The translations under genes and the position numbers were made by a program. A DNA stretch of 64,000 nt from an uncultured Erythrobacter sp. GTDB taxonomy: Bacteria; Pseudomonadota; Alphaproteobacteria; Sphingomonadales; Sphingomonadaceae. The notes beneath the pieces are model-generated. The model ran no database searches and had not been told where the DNA came from. It saw only the letters and a list, made by a program, of their open reading frames with translations. Positions 30,748 through 40,352 of this stretch are shown in pieces. The stretch spans positions 496,001 through 560,000 of the forward strand of contig CANMSD010000002.1 in NCBI GenBank assembly GCA_947500645.1, given 5' to 3'. Position 1 is the first letter of the stretch. Each line of letters opens with the position of its first letter.

Positions 30748-30765
30748 TTTCACGCTACGGCGCGA

Positions 30766-31116
30766 TCACCCTTCCCACTTCTCCAGCACGCAGCCATAGC
30801 CTTCGCGGAAGCTGGCAGTCGTATCCGCCACCAATGGGAAGCGAGCAGTAACGCTCTTGGCGTCCACATCGTCGACTAAAGTGACGATTTCCATTCCGGC
30901 CAGCTTGTCCTTCTCGCAATCTTCAAGGCTGCGGCCCGCTACGAACCGGCACGAACACGCAACGCGCGCTGAGTAGGCCGTACTGACTTCGGCATATCCA
31001 CGAATGGGCTCGCGATAGACCCAGGCAGTGACCGCAATGGCAGCGATTGCGATGAGTAAAAGCCACAAGGCAAAGCGAGACGTCCTGGAAGCGCGTGAAG
31101 AAGCCGAATTTGCCAT
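30766..31116 (-). CDS. hypothetical membrane-anchored protein
   Basis: Start refined to MANSASSRASRTSRFALWLLLIAIAAIAVTAWVYREP; one TM, several Cys (ARVACSCRF). Confidence 0.6.
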   Translation of the reverse strand: MANSASSRASRTSRFALWLLLIAIAAIAVTAWVYREPIRGYAEVSTAYSARVACSCRFVAGRSLEDCEKDKLAGMEIVTLVDDVDAKSVTARFPLVADTTASFREGYGCVLEKWEG

Positions 31117-31150
31117 TGCCAAGCTGTGGTCCTTGGGGAATTGAGTGCTG

Positions 31151-32305
31151 ATGTCTTTGCGTTCTGCTTCCTCTACCGCCGCCCTAGCTATCCTGTCAGC
31201 CCCTTTGATGGTGCTTTCTGCCTGCGGCGAGGCACCGCCAAGCATACCCGCGCCTTTGAGTGAAGCAGCGCTTGCAGCGATCACCGACAAAGCTGGTGCA
31301 CCGCGCGAACAACTAGCGCGCGAGATCGACGATCTGTTCAGCGCCGAGGGTCTGGGAGAGACACGCGCTATTTTAGTGATGGCGGACGGAGAGCTGGCAG
31401 CCGAACGCTATGGCGACGGCTATGATACCGACACAAGGCATGTCAGCTGGTCCATGGCAAAGACTGTAACCGCCGTGATGGTCGGCATGCTCGTTGCCGA
31501 CGGACGGCTGCGGCTGGACGAGCCAGCACCGGTGGCCATGTGGCAGCGCCAAGGCGATCCGCGCTCCGAGATCACATTGCGCCAATTGCTGCAAATGCGT
31601 AGCGGGCTGCGCCACACCGAGGCGGGCGATCCACCCTATGAATCAGCCGAAGTGAGGATGCTGTTCCTCGACGGACGCGACGACATGGCGCGCTGGGCCA
31701 AGGAGCAGCCGCTTGAAGCGGAGCCGGGCGAGAAATTCGAATACTCCTCGAATACGACAGTGATCCTTGCCGATATTGCGACGCGTGCGCTGACCGGCAG
31801 CGATGATCCTGACACGCGGCGCGAGGCGGTGGCGGAGTATCTCGAGGAGCGCCTGTTCGAGCCGCTCGGGATGGATTCCATGGTGCTGGAATTTGATGCG
31901 TCGGGTACACTGATCGGTGGTAGCTTAATGCATGCCACCGCTCGCGATTGGGCCAAGTTTGGCGAGTTCATGCGCAGGAAGGGTCGCGCGTCCAGCGGCG
32001 AGCAATTGGTGCCAAGTCGATTTATCGAAGCGATGGTGGCATCAAGCCCAACCGCGCCACATTACGGCCTGCAAACATGGCTCAACCGACCGATGGGCGA
32101 GCAAGGCAGCGAATATCCGCACCCGTTGTTTCCTGATCGCGCACCCGCAAGCCTGTTCTCACTGATCGGGCATATGGGGCAGTACGTCCTCGTATCACCC
32201 GAGCAACGAATAACTGTCGTGCGGCTCGGCCATTCGACGACCGAAGAACGCCCGCCCATGCTGCAGCAAGTGGCTGACGTTATGGCGCTTTATCCGGTTA
32301 GGTGA
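31151..32305 (+). CDS. serine hydrolase (class C beta-lactamase family)
   Basis: Signal peptide with lipobox-like VLSACGE; VSWSMAKTVTAVMVGMLVADGRLRLDEP (SxxK), FEYSSNTTVIL (YxN). Confidence 0.88.
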   Translation: MSLRSASSTAALAILSAPLMVLSACGEAPPSIPAPLSEAALAAITDKAGAPREQLAREIDDLFSAEGLGETRAILVMADGELAAERYGDGYDTDTRHVSWSMAKTVTAVMVGMLVADGRLRLDEPAPVAMWQRQGDPRSEITLRQLLQMRSGLRHTEAGDPPYESAEVRMLFLDGRDDMARWAKEQPLEAEPGEKFEYSSNTTVILADIATRALTGSDDPDTRREAVAEYLEERLFEPLGMDSMVLEFDASGTLIGGSLMHATARDWAKFGEFMRRKGRASSGEQLVPSRFIEAMVASSPTAPHYGLQTWLNRPMGEQGSEYPHPLFPDRAPASLFSLIGHMGQYVLVSPEQRITVVRLGHSTTEERPPMLQQVADVMALYPVR

Positions 32306-32342
32306 TTTTTTGGCCGAGAGCCAAGCCGCCCGCGTAGGCAGC

Positions 32343-33146
32343 CTATAAGTAAAACGATCCTTCGACCACGGTCACGCACGGTCCTCCAAGCCAGACGCGA
32401 TCGCCGTCGAGCCTGCAGGTCAGATCACCGCCCCGCTGCGATGCCTGATGGGCCGTAAAGCTGTCGCGCCCCAATCGTTCAGCCCAGAATGGAGTCAGCG
32501 CCGCGTGGGCTGAGCCGGTTACGCTGTCCTCGTCTACTCCGGCGCCGGGCACGAAAACCCGACTGACGATATCGGTCTTGTCACCGGGAGCAGTACAGTC
32601 GAACTGGTCGACACCGAATTCGCCCAAAGCACGAAGGTCCGGATCGAGGGCGCGAACCTGCGCTTCGTTTTCGAACAGGAAGATATTATAGAGCGAGTCG
32701 TTGCGATGGACGAGCAAAGGCTCCGCACCCAGAAGCTTGACTGCCTCCGGATGTGGGCGCGGCTCGGTCTTGATAGCGGGAAGCGCAACCTCATACCCCT
32801 CGCCAGACTTTTGCACTTCAAGAGTGCCAGACTTGCGAGTTCGAAAGGCTACGCGATCGCGTCCTTCGCCCCATTCGTGATGAGAGAGCAGCACATGGCC
32901 AGCGGCGAGCGTCGCGTGCCCGCACAGCGCAATTTCATATGTAGGGGTACACCAGCGCAGCTCCCAATCCGCCTCGCCGGTCTCGTCTTTCACAACGAAG
33001 GCGGTCTCTGCGAACATGTTTTCGCCGCCGATTTCCACGAGCACATCATCGGGCAGCCAGTCTTCCAGAACCATAACCGCAGCCTGGTTGCCGCCAAACG
33101 GTCGGTCGGAAAAGGCATCGACATGCCAGTAGGGGATCTTTGACAT
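32343..33146 (-). CDS. PhzF family isomerase/epimerase
   Basis: WHVDAFSDRPFGGNQAAVMVLEDWL; PTYEIALCGHATLAAGHVL; GAGVDEDSVTGSAHAALTPFWAERLG. Confidence 0.93.
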   Translation of the reverse strand: MSKIPYWHVDAFSDRPFGGNQAAVMVLEDWLPDDVLVEIGGENMFAETAFVVKDETGEADWELRWCTPTYEIALCGHATLAAGHVLLSHHEWGEGRDRVAFRTRKSGTLEVQKSGEGYEVALPAIKTEPRPHPEAVKLLGAEPLLVHRNDSLYNIFLFENEAQVRALDPDLRALGEFGVDQFDCTAPGDKTDIVSRVFVPGAGVDEDSVTGSAHAALTPFWAERLGRDSFTAHQASQRGGDLTCRLDGDRVWLGGPCVTVVEGSFYL

Positions 33147-34099
33147 CAATCTTTCTCCAGTTTGTCGAACTCGTCGGTCTCGGCCAGCGGATTGTCCGGC
33201 TCGTCTACATGGCCCTCAGGGTCGATGTGGATCAGTAGTTCGAGCTTTGGGAAATGTCGTATTAGTTCCTCTTCCACCCGCTCAATGATTTCATGCGACT
33301 CTGCCACTGTCATGTCCCCCGGCATATCGACGTGGAATTGGACGAAGTCGTGCGTGCCGCTGGTCCGGGTGCGTAAATCATGCAGGCTGGCAAGTTCCGG
33401 GAACTGGGCAGCGATTTCGACCAATCGCAAGCGCTCTTCTTCAGGCCACTCGCGATCCATCAAATGGTCGACCGCCTCGCCGGCTGCTCGCCAGGCACCC
33501 CACAGAAGCCAACCCGCGATCGCGAGCCCGAACAAAGGATCAGCGCCGGTGAGGTTGAAGTATTGGTCAAGCACCAGCGCCGCGATAACAGCTAGGTTGA
33601 GCAGTAGATCCGACTGATAATGCACGTGGTCGGCGCCAATCGCCACCGATCCGGTTTTTCGGATCACGTAACGCTGCCAAGTGAGCAGAGCCAAAGTCGC
33701 GACGATGGCGATCGCCGAGACAGCAATGCCGGCATCTGCTGAAGCCGTCTGGCGCCCTTCAACCAAGTGCGTGATCGCACGAAATGCGATGGCCGCAGCC
33801 GATAAGGCAATCAGGATAACCTGGAACATCGCTGCCAAGGATTCCGCCTTGCCGTGACCGAAGCGATGCTTCTCGTCCGGCGGCTGCGCAGCAACGGAAA
33901 CGCCTATCAGAGTCGCGATCGAAGCGATCAAATCGAGCGATGTATCCGCGAGACTGCCCAACATCGCGGTCGAGCCGGTCCGCCATGTCGCCCAAAATTT
34001 CAGTCCGGCAAGAAACAGCGCTGTGGTGATCGATGCAAGCGCCGCGCTGCGTGTAAGGTTTGCCGAGCTACTCACGGATAGAGCAAGGTGTCCGACCAA
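33146..34099 (-). CDS. cation diffusion facilitator family transporter
   Basis: MLGSLADTSLDLIASIATLIGVSVAAQPPDEKHRFGHGKAESLAAMFQ; GADHVHYQSDLLLN. Confidence 0.92.
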   Translation of the reverse strand: MVGHLALSVSSSANLTRSAALASITTALFLAGLKFWATWRTGSTAMLGSLADTSLDLIASIATLIGVSVAAQPPDEKHRFGHGKAESLAAMFQVILIALSAAAIAFRAITHLVEGRQTASADAGIAVSAIAIVATLALLTWQRYVIRKTGSVAIGADHVHYQSDLLLNLAVIAALVLDQYFNLTGADPLFGLAIAGWLLWGAWRAAGEAVDHLMDREWPEEERLRLVEIAAQFPELASLHDLRTRTSGTHDFVQFHVDMPGDMTVAESHEIIERVEEELIRHFPKLELLIHIDPEGHVDEPDNPLAETDEFDKLEKD

Positions 34100-34734
34100 T
34101 TGCCATCGGCGTCGCGAGTGAAGACACGGCGATCATGCAGTCTGTTGGGACGATCCTTCCAGAACTCGATGCGCGTTGGCACCAGTGTAAAACCAGTCCA
34201 ATGCGAGGGCCGTGGAACTTCGCCTGCCGCTTCGAAGCGAGCGCGCAATTCCTCGACCCGATCAACATAGATGTCGCGGCTGGGCAGCGGGCGCGATTGG
34301 TCGCTCGCAGCTGACCCGACCTGACTCTTGAACGGGCGCGAGTGGAAGTAGGCATCGGCCCGTTCCGGGGTCACTTCGTGCAAGTGACCTTCAATTCGGA
34401 TCTGACGACGAAGGCTCTTCCAGTGAAACAGCATGCTCGCCTGCGCGTTGGCGCCGATTTCCTCACCCTTCCGGCTTTGCGAATTGGTGTAAAAGGTGAA
34501 GCCACCACCGCCTATGTCGGCCGACGCATCATCTGGGCCATGTTCCTTCAGCAAAACCATGCGCACGGAAGGAGCGCCGTCGGGCGTTGCTGTCGCAATC
34601 GCGACCGCATTGGGATCGTTGGGCTCGCTCTCATGAGCAAGGGCAAACCACTCGTCAAACAGCGAAAAAGGATCTGCGCCGCTTGGGATTTCGCTGGCCG
34701 CCAATTGGCTCGCATCAAGGGCTGTGTCTGTCAT
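34072..34734 (-). CDS. pdxH: pyridoxamine 5'-phosphate oxidase
   Basis: MTDTALDASQ...; NAVAIATATPDGAPSVRMVLLKEHG, FYTNSQSRKGEEI, FHWKSLRRQIRIEGHL, ending LYP. Confidence 0.95.
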   Translation of the reverse strand: MTDTALDASQLAASEIPSGADPFSLFDEWFALAHESEPNDPNAVAIATATPDGAPSVRMVLLKEHGPDDASADIGGGGFTFYTNSQSRKGEEIGANAQASMLFHWKSLRRQIRIEGHLHEVTPERADAYFHSRPFKSQVGSAASDQSRPLPSRDIYVDRVEELRARFEAAGEVPRPSHWTGFTLVPTRIEFWKDRPNRLHDRRVFTRDADGNWSDTLLYP

Positions 34735-34893
34735 AATTGTCCCACAATCGCATTCTGTCGGGTTGTCGCCAATGGACCCTGTCGGCCCAGTAAAGCAACA
34801 TCTAGCGATGTGGGGACAAGTAAGTGGCTGCAAAAGGGGTGGCGGCAAGGAAATTGGCACCGCTGGAACAGGCCGACCGTCAGAAAATACTGA

Positions 34894-34937
34894 CCAAAAC
34901 GAAATCGGCCTGGCATCCCAAGGGAGGCCAGGCCGAC
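34894..34937 (-). terminator. hairpin terminator for the small membrane protein gene
   Basis: Perfect 10-bp inverted repeat TCGGCCTGGC (34905-34914)/GCCAGGCCGA (34927-34936), followed on the minus strand by TTTCGTTTT. Confidence 0.75.
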
Positions 34938-34959
34938 AAAGCGAAATCTCGCTCAGTTG

Positions 34960-35175
34960 TTATGGGCTAACTGGATCGTCATCGCCGTCCGCAAAAGCGA
35001 AAACAGCAATAGCTATAATACCAGCGAGAAGGCCGAGAGCGATGATGCTACCGCCTTCGCCCAACTCGCTCTCGCCTTCGACAGGCGCGAGAGCTGGTGC
35101 GGCAACCTGAGCCATGACAGGCGCGGTCGCAAGACCGAGAACTGCAAGACCAGCTACAACTTTATTACGAATCAT
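34960..35175 (-). CDS. small single-TM secreted/membrane protein
   Basis: MIRNKVVAGLAVLGLATAPVMAQ signal peptide, GGSIIALGLLAGIIAIAVFAFADGDDDPVSP; own terminator. Confidence 0.65.
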   Translation of the reverse strand: MIRNKVVAGLAVLGLATAPVMAQVAAPALAPVEGESELGEGGSIIALGLLAGIIAIAVFAFADGDDDPVSP

Positions 35176-35428
35176 AAAGATAACCCCTAAAAACGGAAAC
35201 AGGTTGCACATTATTAGACATAAGAGAGGGGGGAAGTCGATGGCTTTCTCGCCACTTATCCCGAAAGCATACTAAACCGTCGCATTAATCCCACACTTTT
35301 TCCGATCGTCTACGTTGTTACAAGCGTTCGTGAACTGGTTCGCGCGAACTAAACACGAGCCTTTATCCCTGGGTAACACCTAACCTATGCGCTTGCGTGC
35401 CGACACTGTTGCACCTAGCTAACACGCT

Positions 35429-36388
35429 ATGGCCGATCCTTACAGCACACTAGGCGTCGCTCGCACTGCGTCCGAGAAAGAGATCAAGAGCGCCTATCGC
35501 AAGCTCGCCAAGGAGCTTCACCCCGATCGCAACAAGGACAATCCCAAAGCCGCCGAGCGCTTTTCCGACGCCACCAAAGCGTATGATTTGTTGTCGGATT
35601 CGGCCAAGCGCGGACAGTTCGACCGCGGCGAAATCGACATGGAAGGCAATCCTACCAACCCATTTGGTGGCTTCGGAGGTGGTCCTGGTGGTGCGGGTGG
35701 CTTTGCCGGAGGTGCTCGTCGCAGCTACAGCGCGGAGGATTTCGGCGGCTTCACGCCCGACGATATGGATCTTGGCGATCTGTTCGAAGGCCTGTTCGGT
35801 GGCGGTAAACCTCGTGGCGGTAGCGCGAGACGCGGCTTCGGCCAGCAACGACGCTCTCCACCGCCAAAGAAAGGCGCTGACATTCAGTACCGCCTTGCCG
35901 TGCCCTTCGTGGATGCAGCCGCCGGTCGCGATCAGCGAATTACACTAGCGGACGGCAAGACGATCGATTTGAAGCTGCCCGCCGGTGTTGAGGACGGCAC
36001 GCAAATGCGCCTCAAAGGGAAGGGCCATGAAGGCCCCGGTGGTAAAGGCGATGGCCTGGTACTGGTCGAAGTTGGTAGCCACCCGTTCTTCAGGCGCGAT
36101 GGCGATAACATCCGCATGGACTTGCCGCTGACGCTCGATGAGGCGGTGCGCGGCGCGAAGGTGAAGTGCCCGACTGTCGACGGGCCGGTCATGCTCACCA
36201 TCAAACCAGGCACCAATGGCGGGACAGTGATGCGGCTCGGCGGCAAGGGCTGGACCAAGAAAGGTGGCAAGCGTGGCGATCAATTGGTGACACTGGAAAT
36301 CCAGCTGCCCGAAAACCTCGATGAACTTACCGATCGGATCGAGGATTGGACCGATCCCGCGAAGCCTCGCGAGAAATTTGGGCTTTGA
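35429..36388 (+). CDS. DnaJ C-terminal domain protein (CbpA-like, no zinc finger)
   Basis: J domain [36 protein letters not shown] with HPD; G/F-rich linker; C-terminal domain. Confidence 0.92.
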   Translation: MADPYSTLGVARTASEKEIKSAYRKLAKELHPDRNKDNPKAAERFSDATKAYDLLSDSAKRGQFDRGEIDMEGNPTNPFGGFGGGPGGAGGFAGGARRSYSAEDFGGFTPDDMDLGDLFEGLFGGGKPRGGSARRGFGQQRRSPPPKKGADIQYRLAVPFVDAAAGRDQRITLADGKTIDLKLPAGVEDGTQMRLKGKGHEGPGGKGDGLVLVEVGSHPFFRRDGDNIRMDLPLTLDEAVRGAKVKCPTVDGPVMLTIKPGTNGGTVMRLGGKGWTKKGGKRGDQLVTLEIQLPENLDELTDRIEDWTDPAKPREKFGL

Positions 36389-36407
36389 GCGGCGGGTTCG
36401 CCTGATC

Positions 36408-37439
36408 ATGGGCGCGCAAAGCGGCCTGCCCGACCGGAGCGAACGCGAAGTGCGTTCGCTTTCCCCCGAGGCGCGCCGACGCGAGCTCTTGCAGCATCGG
36501 CAAGGCCTGCTCTCAGACCCCCACAATACGAAAAAGATTCGCGGCAAGGTTCTGGCCAAAGTGGGGCCCGGCACACGCGCATTCGAAGTCGTCAAGCGCG
36601 CCGCAATCGGCACTTACAACGATGGCTTCATCCATGCGGGAAACCTCGCCTATCTCGCCATGCTGGCAATCTTCCCATTCTTTATTCTCGGTGCGGCGCT
36701 GTTCGAATTGGTCGGCGGGCAGGAAAACAGTGCGGCTTTGGTTGAGACGGTCCTGATTGCAATGCCCCCCACCGTCGCCGAGGTCATCGCCCCAGTCGCC
36801 AGCGATACGATGGATGCGCGCAGCGGCTGGCTGCTCTGGTTCGGCGCCGGGGTCGCTCTATGGACCGTATCGAGCCTGATTGAGACGATCCGCGACATCC
36901 TGCGCCGCGCATATGGCACAAAAGCAAGCCATGCCTTTTGGAAGTACCGGCTGTTTTCCGTCGGATTGATCCTTGCGGCGGTGATCCTGCTCATGGCCTC
37001 ACTCTTCGCTCAAGTGGCGATCGGCACAGCACAACAGGTGATCGACGCGCGCTTTCCCCAGCTGACCGAGGCGATCGACACTTTACGCTTATCGCGCATT
37101 GTCCCTGCGATCGGCCTATCCGGATCGCTTTATCTGCTGTTCTACACCCTCACTCCGGCGGAATATCGCAAAAAGACCTATCCCAAGTGGCCCGGCGCGC
37201 TATTCACCGCCGTATGGTGGCTCGCCGTATCCAGTGCCTTACCGCCGATCCTGCGCAGCTTTTTCACGTACAATCTTACTTATGGCAGCCTTGCCGGGAT
37301 CATGATCGCGCTTTTCTTTTTCTGGCTGGTAGGCTTAGGGCTAGTGATTGGAGCAGAATTGAACGCCGCATTGGCAGAACCGTGCGATGATAGCGCACAA
37401 TCGGACGATGCGGACGAGTTGGAAGCCGAAGGAGACTGA
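36408..37439 (+). CDS. YihY/BrkB family inner membrane protein
   Basis: YNDGFIHAGNLAYLAMLAIFPFFILGAALF; YKTYPKWPGALFTAVWWLAVS-like core; six TM segments. Confidence 0.9.
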   Translation: MGAQSGLPDRSEREVRSLSPEARRRELLQHRQGLLSDPHNTKKIRGKVLAKVGPGTRAFEVVKRAAIGTYNDGFIHAGNLAYLAMLAIFPFFILGAALFELVGGQENSAALVETVLIAMPPTVAEVIAPVASDTMDARSGWLLWFGAGVALWTVSSLIETIRDILRRAYGTKASHAFWKYRLFSVGLILAAVILLMASLFAQVAIGTAQQVIDARFPQLTEAIDTLRLSRIVPAIGLSGSLYLLFYTLTPAEYRKKTYPKWPGALFTAVWWLAVSSALPPILRSFFTYNLTYGSLAGIMIALFFFWLVGLGLVIGAELNAALAEPCDDSAQSDDADELEAEGD

Positions 37440-37443
37440 AGCG

Positions 37444-38268
37444 ATGCAGGGCCTGATGAAGGGCAAACGCGGGCTGATCATGGGCCTGGCCAATGACAAG
37501 TCAATCGCCTGGGGAATCGCAAAGCAGCTGGCCGAGCAGGGCGCCGAGCTGGCCTTCTCCTATCAGGGCGACGCGCTGGCCAAACGGGTCAAGCCGCTTG
37601 CTGAGCAATTGGGCAGCGACTTCGTATTTGAGTGCGATGTTTCAGACATGAATTCCCTCGATGCCGCATTCGACACGCTCAAAGGGCGCTGGGAAACGAT
37701 CGATTTCGTCGTTCACGCAATCGGCTTCTCGGACAAGGCCGAACTACGCGGAAAGTATGTCGACACCAGTCTTGACAATTTCCTGATGACCATGAACATT
37801 TCAGCCTATTCGCTGGTTGCGGTGACCAAGCGAGCCGCCGAAATGATGCCGCCTTTGGCCGAAGATGGCTCTGGTGGCGGCAGCATTCTGACGCTCACTT
37901 ATTATGGCGCTGAAAAAGTCATCCCTCACTACAATGTCATGGGCGTTGCCAAGGCCGCGCTTGAGACAAGCGTCCAATATCTTGCCAATGACCTTGGCCC
38001 AGCAGGTATTCGGGTCAACGCAATCAGCGCTGGTCCGATCAAGACCCTCGCCGCGAGCGGGATCGGCGATTTCCGCTACATCCTCAAGTGGAACGAATAT
38101 AATGCGCCGATGCGCCGTAACGTGACAATTGACGAGGTTGGTGGCTCCGCGCTGTACTTCCTGTCGGAGCTTTCCAGCGGCGTTACCGGCGAGGTGCAAC
38201 ACGTCGATGCCGGCTATCACGTGGTCGGCATGAAACAGGAAGACGCCCCAGATATCTCGGTTGCGTAG
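37444..38268 (+). CDS. fabI: enoyl-[acyl-carrier-protein] reductase (NADH)
   Basis: LMKGKRGLIMGLANDKSIAWGIAKQLAEQGAELAFSYQGD; TYYGAEKVIPHYNVMGVAKAALE; GPIKTLAASGI. Confidence 0.96.
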   Translation: MQGLMKGKRGLIMGLANDKSIAWGIAKQLAEQGAELAFSYQGDALAKRVKPLAEQLGSDFVFECDVSDMNSLDAAFDTLKGRWETIDFVVHAIGFSDKAELRGKYVDTSLDNFLMTMNISAYSLVAVTKRAAEMMPPLAEDGSGGGSILTLTYYGAEKVIPHYNVMGVAKAALETSVQYLANDLGPAGIRVNAISAGPIKTLAASGIGDFRYILKWNEYNAPMRRNVTIDEVGGSALYFLSELSSGVTGEVQHVDAGYHVVGMKQEDAPDISVA

Positions 38269-38329
38269 CTAGCGTCAGTTTCTTGCAAGTGCGAAGTCCT
38301 GCGTGTAGGCGCAGCGGCAATTCGAGAAC

Positions 38330-40273
38330 TTGAGGATCGCAGACTCAAATATCATGCAAATGCTTGTCGCCATCATTGTTGGCGTGCTCGACCGGCTGTC
38401 AACCTGGTCGCGCGCACGGAAACGCGCCGTCGTGTTCGCGATGGATCTGGCACTTTTGGTGTTATCGATCTGGATCGCGTTTTCACTGCGCGTGGGCCAA
38501 TGGGAACTTGCCTCAGAGCCGATCCGGATGCTTTTGGCAGCCGGGCTTGCGCTAATGGTTCCAATCTTTTGGTCAGCTGGCGTCTACAACACCATATTCC
38601 GCTACGCCGGTGTGGGCATGATGCGCACCTTGGCACCGGCATTCTCCGTTTACACCGCAGCAATGTTCGGCGTTTTCATGGTCTATGGATTCGCCGGGAT
38701 CCCGCGCACAATGGGCTTACTTCAGCCACTCACTTTCTTCCTGCTTGTGGTCGGGTCTCGGATTGCCGCACGGTACTTTTTCATCGATATCTTGGATCGT
38801 GGCACCATCAAAGGCGAAATACGCCGAGTGTTGATTTACGGCGCCGGTCGTGCCGGACAACAGCTTGCGAGTTCGATACGATCCGACCCGCAAATGCAAA
38901 CCGTAGGCTTTATAGATGACGACAAGCGATTGGCCGGCCAGAGGTTGGATGGAGATCGCGTATTTGCAAGCAACGAGCTTGAAAGAGTCATCTCAAACGG
39001 CAAAGTCACCGATATATTGCTCGCCATGCCTGGCGCCTCCCGACATGTGCAAAGAAAAATACTCGAGAAGCTGCGTCCGCACAATGTAAAGGTCAAAACG
39101 CTGCCGCGCACGCGTGACATAGTCGATGGCCAAGTCTCGCTGAGCGATATCCGCCCAGTGGAGATTGAAGACCTGCTGGGACGCGAACCGATACGCCCTA
39201 ACGAATTGCTGCTTGGCCGAACGATTGTCGGCAAAACAGTATTGGTGACTGGAGCTGGCGGATCAATCGGCAGCGAATTATGCCGACAGGCCCTCAAAAA
39301 CGGGGCCAGCCGTCTACTATTGCTCGATCAGAATGAGTTCGCGCTCTATTCCATCGATGACGAGTTGCGATCTGCTCAGATCGAAAAAGAGGAGCCGCAG
39401 TGCGAAGTCGTCGCTCTGCTGGGTTCAGTGTGCGATGACGAGCGCCTCAAATTCATATTCTCGAACTTCGACATCGACACGGTTTTTCACGCGGCCGCTT
39501 ACAAACACGTTCCTCTGGTGGAGGCGAATCCGCTGGAAGGTGCGCGCAATAACATAGCGGGCACGATGAAGGTGATGACGACAGCCCATGGCGCGAAGGT
39601 CAAGCACTTCACCTTGGTCAGCACAGACAAAGCTGTGCGTCCCACCAACGTTATGGGTGCAACAAAAAGAGCCGCTGAACTTGTTGTGCAAGCTTATGCG
39701 GAGCACCAGAACGAGATGTGCTGCTCCATGGTGCGATTTGGCAATGTTTTGGGCTCTAGCGGTTCCGTGGTTCCGCGTTTCAAGGCACAAATCGAAAAAG
39801 GCGGCCCGATCACATTGACCGACAAGGACATTACGCGCTTTTTCATGACCATTCCCGAGGCGGCCAATCTGGTCATTCAGTCCGCTGGAATGGCCAGAGG
39901 CGGCGAGGTCTTCCTCCTTGACATGGGGCAGCCGATCAAGATCTACGACCTCGCAAGGACAATGATCGAGTTGTCTGGGCTAAAAGTCTGTGATGACGCA
40001 AATCCGGACGGCGATATCGCAATAACCGAAATCGGATTGAGGCCGGGCGAGAAACTGTTCGAAGAGTTGCTGATCTCTGAGGAAGCCAAAGCAACCAACC
40101 ATCCAAGGATCTTCATGGCGCACGAGCAATTTTTGCCTTGGCAAGAAATGCAAGCAATCGTGAACGATCTTTGCCTTATCCGCGACCAAGCGGCATTGAT
40201 AGACTTGCTCCAGTCGACGGTGCCCGAATTTGCTTTCCAGAATGGTTCCAAAGCTGTGAATTCGCCATCGTAG
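38330..40273 (+). CDS. nucleoside-diphosphate sugar epimerase/dehydratase (CapD/WbpM/FlaA1-like)
   Basis: N-terminal TM segments; GKTVLVTGAGGSIGSELCRQALKNGASRLLLLDQNEFALYSID; FHAAAYKHVPLVE; FVSTDKAVRPTNVMGATKR-like region. Confidence 0.93.
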   Translation: MRIADSNIMQMLVAIIVGVLDRLSTWSRARKRAVVFAMDLALLVLSIWIAFSLRVGQWELASEPIRMLLAAGLALMVPIFWSAGVYNTIFRYAGVGMMRTLAPAFSVYTAAMFGVFMVYGFAGIPRTMGLLQPLTFFLLVVGSRIAARYFFIDILDRGTIKGEIRRVLIYGAGRAGQQLASSIRSDPQMQTVGFIDDDKRLAGQRLDGDRVFASNELERVISNGKVTDILLAMPGASRHVQRKILEKLRPHNVKVKTLPRTRDIVDGQVSLSDIRPVEIEDLLGREPIRPNELLLGRTIVGKTVLVTGAGGSIGSELCRQALKNGASRLLLLDQNEFALYSIDDELRSAQIEKEEPQCEVVALLGSVCDDERLKFIFSNFDIDTVFHAAAYKHVPLVEANPLEGARNNIAGTMKVMTTAHGAKVKHFTLVSTDKAVRPTNVMGATKRAAELVVQAYAEHQNEMCCSMVRFGNVLGSSGSVVPRFKAQIEKGGPITLTDKDITRFFMTIPEAANLVIQSAGMARGGEVFLLDMGQPIKIYDLARTMIELSGLKVCDDANPDGDIAITEIGLRPGEKLFEELLISEEAKATNHPRIFMAHEQFLPWQEMQAIVNDLCLIRDQAALIDLLQSTVPEFAFQNGSKAVNSPS

Positions 40274-40352
40274 ATAACGCACATCGCGTACTCACAGCGC
40301 CTTTCCGACATCCGCTTGCATCCCAAAATTATCCAGTTAGAGCTCCGCAGCA

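Noticed and set aside
35676-35830. Gly-rich repetitive stretch as a repeat element
   Set aside because: It is the expected G/F-rich linker of a DnaJ-type protein.
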